Source: a virus. Taken from it: a DNA stretch of 32,233 nucleotides. Positions 1-6,688 of this stretch are shown piece by piece (position 1 is the first letter of the stretch; each line of letters starts with the position of its first letter). Position numbers and translations under genes: made by a program. The notes under the pieces are model-generated. The model had not been told where the DNA came from. It saw only the letters and a list, made by a program, of their open reading frames with translations, and ran no database searches. The DNA is taken from positions 1 to 32,233 of the IMG/VR virus record IMGVR_UViG_3300035660_000053; one strand, given 5' to 3'.

Positions 1-198
1 GAGGCTGATTATGCTGTGTCTTTTGGCAGTCAAGACGGGGTTTTGAAGGTTTGCCGTTTCTGTCAGAAAGACTTGGCGTTGCTTGGCTTCAGGGCTAATC
101 AGGTTGTGCGTTTAGAAGCTTCCAAGCGGTCTAGGCATGTTCTTTTAGCCTTGCTTGTGTTAGGCCCGGTTTACAGTTTGTTGGAGGCTAGGGCTTGA
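1..198 (+). CDS. C-terminal end of an unidentified gene, cut by the window start
   Basis: The frame is open from base 1 to a TGA at 196-198, so only the last 65 codons are visible and the true start lies outside the window. The visible part has a CxxC pair (VCRFC) followed by a basic stretch and a hydrophobic tail (LLALLVLGPVYSLL). Its stop overlaps the TTG start of the ATPase gene, which suggests one operon. I do not recognise the family. The two cysteines could be half of a zinc knuckle, but this is a guess. Confidence 0.45.
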   Translation, partial: EADYAVSFGSQDGVLKVCRFCQKDLALLGFRANQVVRLEASKRSRHVLLALLVLGPVYSLLEARA

Positions 199-1826
199 CG
201 GATAAGATTCTGTTGGGCTATGAGGTTGGTTCTGGCGAGCCTGTCTTTGTGCCGTTGCACCACCTAGCTATATTCGGGATGACACAATTATCGGGGAAGA
301 CGACTACTCTTGAGGGTTTGATTAGCCGTTCTCTGCTTAAGGCTATTGCTTTTATCACTAAACGTGGAGAAGCGGGGTTTACCATGTACAATCTTGTTAC
401 GCCTTACTATAAGCCCAGGGCGGATTGGCAGTTTGTTGAAGGCTTGGTGAATGTTGCTCTCGGTGAAAAAGTCAAGTATGAACCGGGCATGCGCTATGGA
501 ATAATGAAAGTGTGTAAGGGACGTAAGGATCTTAAGGAAATTCAGAAAGCCGCCTTGGAGCTTGCTCGGGAAACTAAACGCGAGTTTATGAAGGCTGTCT
601 ATGAGAAACTTGCAGCTTACCTGGAGATCGTAATTCCTGAATTGGAAAAATGGATCTTTTCCGATCGCCTCGAGCTGAGCGAAGGTATTAATGTTATGGA
701 CCTTAGCGGTATGCGTCTTGAAACTCAACATCTTGTTATTGCCAGCACAATCGAGTATGCCTTCGCCAACTTAGACCACGTCATCGTTATCATCCCAGAG
801 GCCTGGGAAACAATTCCTCAAAGCAAAATGACGCCTGTCAAATGGGTTGCACAGCAGTTTATTCGTAAAGGCGCTGCCCTGGGCAATTACTTGTGGCTTG
901 ACAGCCAGGACATAGGCGGAATCGACAAGACTCCGCTAAGGCAATGTGACAATTGGCTTATGGGCAGAATGAAAGAAGCCCACGAAGTAGAGAGGATCCT
1001 TAAACAGCTGCTGGGCATGAAGGTTGCTGCCGCAGAGATTCAAACGTTGTCCTTGGGACATTTTTACGCTGCTATTGGAAATGATGTTAGGAAGGTTTAC
1101 GTTTTGCCCGTGGGCGTTCCTGAGAGTGTTGGTGTTGAGGTAGCCCGGGGGATTCGAACTCCTGAGAGCGTTCGTGATGAGTTTTTGAAAGTCAAAGTCA
1201 TGGAGGATGAGAATTTGTGGAAAGAAAAGTATGAAGAGGAGAAGCAAAAGGCAGAGAGGAAGATTCAAAGTTTGATAGAAGAGTTTAATAAAAAAGTTGA
1301 ACAGGAAAGGCAGAAAGCGTTTCATGAAGCTCTACAGAAAGTCGAAGACATCAAAAAACAGTGGAATATTAAGGAGTATCAGGAAACCATCGCTCAACTT
1401 AAGGATGAGAAGGCAACTTTGGAAGCGACGCTGAAACAGTTGGAGCCCTTAAAAGCCTTCAAGGAAGCCCTCATAAAGTTTTTATGTATAGCGGGCCCGC
1501 CGGGAATTGAACCCGGGTCCTCAATTGCTGTGGGTTTGCAGGCTACTACAACCATTGTAGACGTGGCTCCAGTCGAGAAATCCGTTGTAATCAATACCGA
1601 CACTGTTCCAGGCAAGATTCTTGCAGTTGCTAAAAAGGGCAAGTTGGACGGCTGGCGTCAGCTCGGCGAAGTTGTTAAGGCTGTCGAAGAGGAACGGTGG
1701 ACGGTAACCAGTCAACAGGCCAATAACGCTCTGAACGATTTAGTTAAGGAAGGCTTAATCGCCAAGCGGCATACGGACCGCAACTATTTCTGTTTGGCTA
1801 ATGGCGTCAGTTTTAAGGAGCAATGA
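195..1826 (+). CDS. HerA/FtsK-like P-loop ATPase with coiled coil and C-terminal winged helix
   Basis: Predicted 543-residue ATPase of the HerA/FtsK/VirD4 type, which move DNA or protein using ATP. A Walker A motif (GMTQLSGKTTT) is near residues 28-38. A Walker B-like strand (HVIVIIPEAWE) lies near residues 195-205 and is followed by a polar strand (YLWLDSQD) near 235, as in this superfamily. Residues about 340-425 are a Lys/Glu-rich coiled coil, and the last 75 or so look like a winged helix. The TTG start overlaps the upstream stop. The linker between coiled coil and winged helix (around residues 433-442) is encoded by the antisense of a tRNA 3' end, giving the peptide GPPGIEPGSS. The virus has its own terminase, so this ATPase more likely serves replication, partition or transfer. 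The exact role is not visible. Confidence 0.75.
   Translation: MTDKILLGYEVGSGEPVFVPLHHLAIFGMTQLSGKTTTLEGLISRSLLKAIAFITKRGEAGFTMYNLVTPYYKPRADWQFVEGLVNVALGEKVKYEPGMRYGIMKVCKGRKDLKEIQKAALELARETKREFMKAVYEKLAAYLEIVIPELEKWIFSDRLELSEGINVMDLSGMRLETQHLVIASTIEYAFANLDHVIVIIPEAWETIPQSKMTPVKWVAQQFIRKGAALGNYLWLDSQDIGGIDKTPLRQCDNWLMGRMKEAHEVERILKQLLGMKVAAAEIQTLSLGHFYAAIGNDVRKVYVLPVGVPESVGVEVARGIRTPESVRDEFLKVKVMEDENLWKEKYEEEKQKAERKIQSLIEEFNKKVEQERQKAFHEALQKVEDIKKQWNIKEYQETIAQLKDEKATLEATLKQLEPLKAFKEALIKFLCIAGPPGIEPGSSIAVGLQATTTIVDVAPVEKSVVINTDTVPGKILAVAKKGKLDGWRQLGEVVKAVEEERWTVTSQQANNALNDLVKEGLIAKRHTDRNYFCLANGVSFKEQ
1491..1522 (-). other. tRNA 3'-end fragment inside an ORF; candidate attachment site (attP/att core)
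   Basis: Read on the minus strand, this stretch contains a perfect T-arm: stem CCGGG, 7-base loop TTCAATT, stem CCCGG (1516 down to 1500). It is followed by a 3' acceptor strand CGGGCCC (1499-1493), a discriminator G and a single C. Before the T-arm is AGGAC, which fits a 5-base variable loop. No anticodon arm, D-arm or 5' acceptor strand follows, so it is a fragment and not a gene. An acceptor of GGGCCCG/CGGGCCC with discriminator G recalls archaeal tRNA-Arg. Archaeal integrases commonly recombine in tRNA 3' ends, so this is the likely attachment site. Confidence 0.75.
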
Positions 1827-1997
1827 GTGTTTTTGCCTCGGTGTAAACATTGTCCCATAGTCGATGAATGCAATAAGAACCCTATCGTCGTCAACGCTCT
1901 CGTCAACGCTCCTCATAGCAAAGGCAAGCCCGTCCAGAGACGCCTCTGTCCACTTGTTATCATTCTGGTTCGAATGAATCCCAAAACAGAAGAATAA
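1827..1997 (+). CDS. Short cysteine-containing protein, possible metal-binding
   Basis: A 56-residue reading frame starting with GTG at 1827. AAGGAG at 1815-1820 sits 6 bases upstream, and the start follows the ATPase stop directly. The N-terminus has cysteines spaced as CKHCPIVDEC and a later RLCPL, four in all, which could bind zinc or an iron-sulfur cluster. The 3' end runs into the AGGTGAT ribosome binding site of the next gene. Spacing, ribosome binding site and operon position support a real gene. I do not recognise the family. A tandem 12-base near-repeat (CGTCAACGCT units) lies within it. Confidence 0.5.
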   Translation: MFLPRCKHCPIVDECNKNPIVVNALVNAPHSKGKPVQRRLCPLVIILVRMNPKTEE

Positions 1998-2006
1998 GGT
2001 GATTTT

Positions 2007-2789
2007 TTGGCTGGGGCTTCTAGACATCAAGATTTTCTCGGCGAGAAAAATTCTAATCATGAGAATAATGAGATTGCTAGTTTAAGACAAACAGTTTTCA
2101 GCTTGCTTGAAAAGAATCCATTGCTAACAGCCAAACCAATATGTAAATTGTTGGGCTTGCCTTATTCACGTCACCGTAATTACGTTACCGATTTGAAGTT
2201 CCAGTGGAAATCTAAGTATCGAAATGAGCGAGGTTCAAAGTGTTCATTGCATGGGTGGCGTGGCTGGTGTTATCTGCCCTCGTTTCGGTATACCGAAATG
2301 CGTGTGAGAGCTGTTGATGTTGGTTGGTTAAGGAGTAGGGCTCGTAATCGTTGGTTGTTGTGGAAGGATCGTTTAGGAAGGCTGCAGTGGTTTGAGACTG
2401 GAAGGATTAACTTGTATGTGCGGAAGCCAGCTAATCTCGGTAGGGCATATCAATTAATTTGTAATGGTTTCAGTTTTACGGGTTTGATTACGGACATTAA
2501 GGTTTTGGAGCAGCTCCTGTCGACTGTGAGGTTCAAGGGTGCTCATTACGTTTTTAGTGTGGGCGAGCGTTTGCCTAGGCTTACGATTGACTTGTTTGCG
2601 AAAAGCAACGGTGTTATCATTAAGGTTGGAGATGTCACGCATCCTGACAGCTTAGAGATTATTGCGACGTATCCTGACTGGGCAGAGAGAAACGAGCGCA
2701 TGTTTGAGCAGTTGAATGATACTTTAAAGCGACTTTTAGAGCCTGTTATGCCCAAGGACCAGACGAAGATGGATAGTTATGTGAGGTAG
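2007..2789 (+). CDS. Hypothetical protein with N-terminal HTH-like region
   Basis: A 260-residue protein starting with TTG at 2007, preceded by AGGTGAT at 1997-2003. Residues about 22-65 (SLRQTVFSLLEKNPLLTAKPICKLLGL) look like a winged-helix or helix-turn-helix segment, followed by a very basic, Trp- and Arg-rich stretch. The C-terminal half has alternating hydrophobic strands and ends in a helix. This suggests a DNA-binding protein, perhaps for replication or partition, since it follows the ATPase and precedes iteron-like repeats. No catalytic motif is visible and I cannot name the family. Confidence 0.6.
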   Translation: MAGASRHQDFLGEKNSNHENNEIASLRQTVFSLLEKNPLLTAKPICKLLGLPYSRHRNYVTDLKFQWKSKYRNERGSKCSLHGWRGWCYLPSFRYTEMRVRAVDVGWLRSRARNRWLLWKDRLGRLQWFETGRINLYVRKPANLGRAYQLICNGFSFTGLITDIKVLEQLLSTVRFKGAHYVFSVGERLPRLTIDLFAKSNGVIIKVGDVTHPDSLEIIATYPDWAERNERMFEQLNDTLKRLLEPVMPKDQTKMDSYVR

Positions 2790-2813
2790 GTTACTACGTA
2801 CAATAAGGTGTTT

Positions 2814-2972
2814 TTGGCTGTGGCTGTGGAAGGTTGTTCAAATGGCATTTTTGGGTATGTACGTAGCTATGGGAAAAGTCCATGCTTTTCGCGGCATGCC
2901 CTTTCGAGTCTTGTTAGCCTAGATTGGTTAGGTCCATGTTTGCCAGTGTTGAATGTTGGTGTTTTGCCATGA
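2814..2972 (+). CDS. Possible small ORF translationally coupled to the next gene
   Basis: A 52-codon frame starting with TTG at 2814, with AAGGTG at 2805-2810 just upstream. Its TGA at 2970-2972 overlaps the ATG at 2969 of the next gene as ATGA, the usual sign of translational coupling. The product has four Cys and many Gly and Ser, and no recognised domain. The short spacing between ribosome binding site and TTG weakens the case. It may instead be a leader region. Confidence 0.3.
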   Translation: MAVAVEGCSNGIFGYVRSYGKSPCFSRHALSSLVSLDWLGPCLPVLNVGVLP

Positions 2973-3484
2973 CTGAACAATCCATACAGAAACCTGAAGA
3001 ATATCATGCGCAGACCGGTAAGAAACCACGCTCGAGAGAGGAAAAGATTGGCCGTTTGAAGTATAATCAATATTTGCTGAAGCGCGTTTTGACGATGATT
3101 AAGGAAGTCCGCGACATGCAACGTGTTATTCTTAATGGTTTGAAGGGTGCTGGCTACTTTCACTTTGATATTCCTATGCTTCAGAAGTTTGCTTGCGAGG
3201 ATGCAGTTGACTTGGAGATTATGCAGCGGCTTTATGAGGCTGGTCGTGGGGGCATGTTTCCGAAAGACGTGGCTGGAGAGCTTAGCGAGTATAAACTAGC
3301 CTATTGGCATGTTAGCAGGCGAATAGTTCGCATGAACAAGCGACTGGAACACGAGACAGGCGAAAGGCTTTTTGAGAAAAGAGGTCATAAATGGGCTTTG
3401 ACAAGGTTTGCCTTTGATGTGTTTGGCGCCGGCGAAAGCGAAGTTAAAGAAGATAAAATGGCGCCTGAAGAAGAAGAGATGTAA
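2969..3484 (+). CDS. Hypothetical protein, probable winged-helix DNA binder
   Basis: A 171-residue protein if started at the ATG at 2969, which overlaps the preceding stop as ATGA. The frame also reaches back to 2924, but that N-terminus (Cys-rich, non-polar) looks like untranslated sequence. The middle is helical and basic. Residues about 85-155 (from MFPKDVAGEL through ERLFEKRGHKWALTRFAFDVFG) fit a winged helix with a basic wing, and the end is acidic (PEEEEM). It is the last gene of the leftmost operon and may be a regulator or replication accessory protein. The family is not recognised. Confidence 0.6.
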   Translation: MTEQSIQKPEEYHAQTGKKPRSREEKIGRLKYNQYLLKRVLTMIKEVRDMQRVILNGLKGAGYFHFDIPMLQKFACEDAVDLEIMQRLYEAGRGGMFPKDVAGELSEYKLAYWHVSRRIVRMNKRLEHETGERLFEKRGHKWALTRFAFDVFGAGESEVKEDKMAPEEEEM

Positions 3485-3495
3485 ATGCTGGTTCT

Positions 3496-3563
3496 GTTGC
3501 GTAATTGAGGTTTGTGTTGCAAATTAAGGTTTAGTGTTTTTCTCTCTGTTGCAAACCGAGGTT
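3496..3563. repeat. Three iteron-like direct repeats
   Basis: Three related 17-18-base units begin at 3496, 3516 and 3548. Each starts with GTTGC and ends with AGGTT. The first two are spaced 20 bases apart and the second and third 32 bases apart. They fill the only sizeable gap in the left region, between a DNA-binding-like gene and the nuclease-like gene. Such units are typical of binding sites for a replication initiator or regulator. Confidence 0.5.
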
Positions 3564-3567
3564 CAAC

Positions 3568-3579
3568 ATCAATATTGAT
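3568..3579. promoter_or_regulatory. Perfect 12-base palindrome ATCAATATTGAT
   Basis: A perfect palindrome lies directly after the three GTTGC repeats and about 47 bases before the ATG at 3626. It could be an operator or part of an origin. There is no direct evidence of function. Confidence 0.35.
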
Positions 3580-3625
3580 TGAGAATAAGTAAAACATAAA
3601 GGGTTCCCTATAGTTTATATTTCCT

Positions 3626-4246
3626 ATGAAATCTACTAAGCCATTCCCTACATTTATGCATGGTGACCTAACTGTAGTCGAAGTCGCATTAACAGATGAA
3701 GAAATACAAAAATGCCTTGAAATGGGAAAAAAGCGAACAGAATTAGATGAAAAGAAGCTAGGATGGAAATATCGCCATCATGGCATGAAGAGCGAGTTAG
3801 CCCATGCAATCGGATTTATGGGAGAAAGAGCCTTTCAAAAATGGCTAAATTCTAGAGGACTGCAAAAGAACATTGATTACACTAAGGGCAAAGCTTTCGT
3901 AGAAACGCATGAAGAAGTCGAACAGGACTTCACTATATGGAACAAGACTGTGGGCGTTAAGAGTGCGGACAACAATAGTTTGAACGACGCCACAAAATTC
4001 GATTCTTTTTTGTATCCTGCGAAGCAACATCCTGATGAATCCAAAAGATTACTCGGCTATCCTGACTATCTGGTTCAGACGGTAGTTAGCAGGGATAATA
4101 AGAAATGCTGGATATGTGGATACGCCGAGAAAGAGGACATAGTAAACTCACCGATAGACTACATTGTAGGCAAACCCGCCCATAAGATTCCAATAAAAAA
4201 ATACAAGGCAGTTGACGGACTTATCGAGATTTTGAAGGCAAAGTAG
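3626..4246 (+). CDS. Putative PD-(D/E)XK-like nuclease next to a methyltransferase
   Basis: A 206-residue protein with an ATG start. Features that resemble the restriction-nuclease fold are a helix with GERAFQKWL (E67), then DFTIW (D101) and a strand ending VGVKS (K112), followed by YPDYLVQTVV and KKCWICGYA, which look like the later core strands. The acidic residue normally two before the lysine is a glycine here, so the catalytic triad is incomplete or arranged differently. The gene converges on the ParB-methyltransferase and their 3' ends overlap by 26 bases. A restriction partner for that methyltransferase is a reasonable guess. Confidence in a real gene is high, in the function moderate. 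Confidence 0.6.
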   Translation: MKSTKPFPTFMHGDLTVVEVALTDEEIQKCLEMGKKRTELDEKKLGWKYRHHGMKSELAHAIGFMGERAFQKWLNSRGLQKNIDYTKGKAFVETHEEVEQDFTIWNKTVGVKSADNNSLNDATKFDSFLYPAKQHPDESKRLLGYPDYLVQTVVSRDNKKCWICGYAEKEDIVNSPIDYIVGKPAHKIPIKKYKAVDGLIEILKAK

Positions 4247-6191
4247 CTGTTAAGTAGCTAAAGTCAAGCTTCTTCTGTTCATCATGATACAAGAAGTCTG
4301 CTCCGCCAACTGATCTCTTGATTACGTCAAGGTATTCTGGAGAAACCTCGATTCCTATTGAACGTCTCTTTAGCTTCTTTGCTACTTTCACAGTTGTACC
4401 TGATCCTAGGAATGGGTCTAGCACCACTTCTCCCTCGTAAGAATACATCTTAATCAGTCTGAACGGTATTACCTCTGGATATGGCGCTGGATGGTCTTTA
4501 ATGTCCGATACTGGAAGCTCCCATACGCTCCAGCAGTATTGTTTGACCTCTTCCTCTGTCAACGGATTTCTTCCATAGAAGATTGTTGGTTTATTACCCT
4601 TTTGGTAAACGAGAATGTGTTCATGATGTATATTTATCATAGTGTTCCGCGGGTATGGCTTTTGTAAGAACGATGTAGTACCCCTATTCCAGATTCCTTG
4701 TATTCCCAATGGTTTGACCCAAATATGCTCTCTTTTGTAGTTGAATCCTATTTCTTCTAGTATATGTGCAACATGTGCAGGAATGAACTGAGAATTTTCC
4801 TCACTGGTATACTGTCCTATGACCACACAGACGAATGTGCCATCTTTTAGAACTCTGAAGCATTCTGTGAAAATGTCTTTTAGATCATCAAGGTAACGAT
4901 TCAAGTCCTCTGTATTAATTCCGAGGTCATCTTCGTATTCTTTTAGACCAAAATAGGGTGGTGAAGTTACTACCATATCTATACTTGAAGCTGGAACAGA
5001 CCTCAAAACATCTTTCGCGTCTCCAATAATTACCTTATTCACTAAATCGGCTTCGCTCACTTCTATAGGTAGAACGGCCTGTTCAAGTCTTGAACGTGCT
5101 TCCTCTCTTTCTGTCCTTTTTACTTCACTATATCTTACTGCTGCTTCCTTCAAGACTGTGCGGTCTTTGAATAATTCCTCTTTAGCCTTCTTTCTTGCTT
5201 CTTCCTCTATTCTGTGCTTTTCAGCTTCTTCGATACCTCTCGCTCTTTTTTTAACCTCTTCTTCAATTCGCCTTTTCTGCCTCTCTTCTTGATATTTTTT
5301 TGCTTCTTCGCTCTTACGCCTCTTCTCTTCTTTCTTGCGCTTCTTCTCAACCTCTACCTTTGCCTTCTCTTCAGATGTCAGAATTTCCTCACGCTTTTTC
5401 TTAGCCTCCTTGCGTAACACCTCAGCAGTCCTTTCAAGCTCTTCTGGAGTTTCCAGTTTGACTTCCTTTGCTTCAATGAGATGTCCAGGGATTACTTTTT
5501 CGACCTCTTCCTTAACCCTCTCAATTCTCTTCTTGTCCAAACTCTCTAGGTATGGATCAACATAATTCTTACGTAATTCCTCTCGACTCTGAATCTGTTT
5601 CGTGTAGATGCGTTCACATAACGCGACAACCCTTTGATAGTTAGCAGAGTCGGAATACTTCCACGTGGAAGTAATATCGACGATCTCGTCTCGTGCCTCT
5701 ACGAAGATCGGTTCCATTTCACGGATGAAACCTATCGGGATTTTCCCAGCCCAAACCGCCTTTTGAAGATGTTCGGGGAGCATGGAAATGTTGATGTAAT
5801 CCCATACAGTAGACTCAGATTTTCTAAACGCTTTTGCGATTGCATATGCGGAACTCATCTGCTCATACATACGTCTAAAGAACTTTGTGTATTCTTCTGC
5901 GGTGTAGGGCTGGCGTTCTTCATTTAAGGTGAAAACCATTCGTCGTGCAATCTCATCATCCACATTTACAACTTGGACTTTAATGGTCTTCCATCCTAAT
6001 TCTTGAGATGCACGCCAGCGTCTTTCTCCGTCAATTAATTCATACTCAGCCTTGCCATCTGGTTTTTTTCTGACCAGAGGAATGACAAGCATTCCGTCTT
6101 GTTTGATACTTTCCTTTATAGTCTCAAGGTCGAAATAGAGTCGGGGCTGATAGGGACTTGGCTTAATCTGGTCTATGGAAACTTCATCCAC
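4221..6191 (-). CDS. ParB-like domain fused to an N4-cytosine/N6-adenine-type DNA methyltransferase
   Basis: A 656-residue fusion. Residues 1-100 are a ParB/Srx-type domain (PSPYQPR, ELIDGERRWRA at 51-61), followed by a ParB-type HTH region at about 100-165. Residues about 215-370 form a very long Lys/Glu coiled coil. Residues about 380-635 are a beta-class DNA methyltransferase: TSPPYFG at 409-415 is catalytic motif IV and DPFLGSGTT at 592-600 is the AdoMet-binding motif I, with IV before I. TSPPY is most often N4-cytosine, but N6-adenine cannot be excluded. The GTG start overlaps the stop of the upstream ribbon-helix-helix gene by 8 bases, so the two are coupled. Likely role: site-specific marking of viral DNA, perhaps linked to partition or to guarding against host restriction. 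Confidence 0.85.
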   Translation of the reverse strand: MDEVSIDQIKPSPYQPRLYFDLETIKESIKQDGMLVIPLVRKKPDGKAEYELIDGERRWRASQELGWKTIKVQVVNVDDEIARRMVFTLNEERQPYTAEEYTKFFRRMYEQMSSAYAIAKAFRKSESTVWDYINISMLPEHLQKAVWAGKIPIGFIREMEPIFVEARDEIVDITSTWKYSDSANYQRVVALCERIYTKQIQSREELRKNYVDPYLESLDKKRIERVKEEVEKVIPGHLIEAKEVKLETPEELERTAEVLRKEAKKKREEILTSEEKAKVEVEKKRKKEEKRRKSEEAKKYQEERQKRRIEEEVKKRARGIEEAEKHRIEEEARKKAKEELFKDRTVLKEAAVRYSEVKRTEREEARSRLEQAVLPIEVSEADLVNKVIIGDAKDVLRSVPASSIDMVVTSPPYFGLKEYEDDLGINTEDLNRYLDDLKDIFTECFRVLKDGTFVCVVIGQYTSEENSQFIPAHVAHILEEIGFNYKREHIWVKPLGIQGIWNRGTTSFLQKPYPRNTMINIHHEHILVYQKGNKPTIFYGRNPLTEEEVKQYCWSVWELPVSDIKDHPAPYPEVIPFRLIKMYSYEGEVVLDPFLGSGTTVKVAKKLKRRSIGIEVSPEYLDVIKRSVGGADFLYHDEQKKLDFSYLTATLPSKSR

Positions 6192-6339
6192 TTTTCTTCT
6201 CTCCTTTCTTTATCCATTGTTCTATAGCTTCTTGAATAGCTAAAGTTATGTTACCTCTTTTCATGCCTAGCTTTTTAAAGACTTCCTCTCTGAAGCGTTG
6301 TTCTAGGTCGTTTGGCATGATTATGTCTATTCTTGCCAT
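6184..6339 (-). CDS. Ribbon-helix-helix (CopG/Arc-like) regulator
   Basis: A 51-residue protein from the ATG at 6339, with GGAGAT just upstream on the same strand. The sequence has an N-terminal strand (RIDIIMPNDLEQRF), a helix, a glycine turn (KLGMKRGN) and a second helix (ITLAIQEAIEQWI), the standard ribbon-helix-helix layout. Its stop overlaps the start of the ParB-methyltransferase. It probably represses its own operon, as small regulators of this type usually do. Confidence 0.75.
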   Translation of the reverse strand: MARIDIIMPNDLEQRFREEVFKKLGMKRGNITLAIQEAIEQWIKKGEKKSG

Positions 6340-6372
6340 TTTTATCTCCATTTAGTTTTAGTTATCTCTCCA

Positions 6373-6380
6373 CTTATATG
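6373..6380 (-). promoter_or_regulatory. TATA-like box for the RHH/ParB-methyltransferase operon
   Basis: On the minus strand CATATAAG lies 34-41 bases before the ATG at 6339, leaving room for a short leader carrying the GGAGAT ribosome binding site. This fits an archaeal TATA box. No transcript data are available. Confidence 0.4.
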
Positions 6381-6441
6381 GGGTCAGTACAGAATAAACT
6401 CAAACGATTAACTAAGAAATAGGGTCAAAAAAGGTCTGTGA

Positions 6442-6588
6442 TCAAGATGGTAACTTGCGCTTTTCGAGAATTAACCTAATGTAATTGTTTAAGCTTCTAC
6501 GCTCGATGGCTGCTTCCTTCTTTAGCTCTTCAACAAGGCTTTTTGGCAAATAAAGATTAACTCTTTCGATGGTTTGCAATTTTCTCAA
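6442..6588 (-). CDS. Second ribbon-helix-helix regulator
   Basis: A 48-residue protein read from a TTG at 6588 (an in-frame TTG 12 bases later is possible). It has a strand with alternating polar and hydrophobic residues (ERVNLYLPKSLV), then two helices (EELKKEAAIER and LNNYIRLILEKR), as in Arc/MetJ-type dimers. It lies between the methyltransferase operon and the divergent virion operon, so it is well placed to control both. A TATA-like CTTAAATATT at 6616-6607 precedes it. Confidence 0.65.
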   Translation of the reverse strand: MRKLQTIERVNLYLPKSLVEELKKEAAIERRSLNNYIRLILEKRKLPS

Positions 6589-6621
6589 TTATTAAACTCT
6601 TTACGTAATATTTAAGCAATG

Positions 6622-6638
6622 TTAAACAAACCGTTTAA
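6622..6638. promoter_or_regulatory. Inverted repeat, candidate RHH operator
   Basis: TTAAAC and GTTTAA form perfect 6-base arms around 5 bases. The repeat lies in the 100-base gap between the divergently transcribed RHH gene and the virion operon. Related TTAAA sequences recur in the gap. Its position suggests an operator acting on both promoters. Confidence 0.45.
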
Positions 6639-6688
6639 TAAGCTTCTTTTATCTTTTCGACTCTCTTTTAAGTGTTAAATCTGTTACG

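Noticed and set aside
1138-1166. A second T-arm-like stretch in antisense within the ATPase gene (peptide VARGIRTPES)
   Set aside because: On the minus strand it reads GGAGTTCGAATCCCC, but two of the five T-stem pairs fail and the peptide looks like ordinary protein sequence. Probably chance.
1394-1642. Minus-strand ORF of 82 codons containing the tRNA fragment
   Set aside because: It is a shadow of the ATPase gene with no ribosome binding site or domain; the plus-strand frame is far longer and has clear motifs.
1886-1910. Tandem near-repeat of CGTCAACGCT units
   Set aside because: Only two copies inside a short coding frame; not a CRISPR or iteron array.
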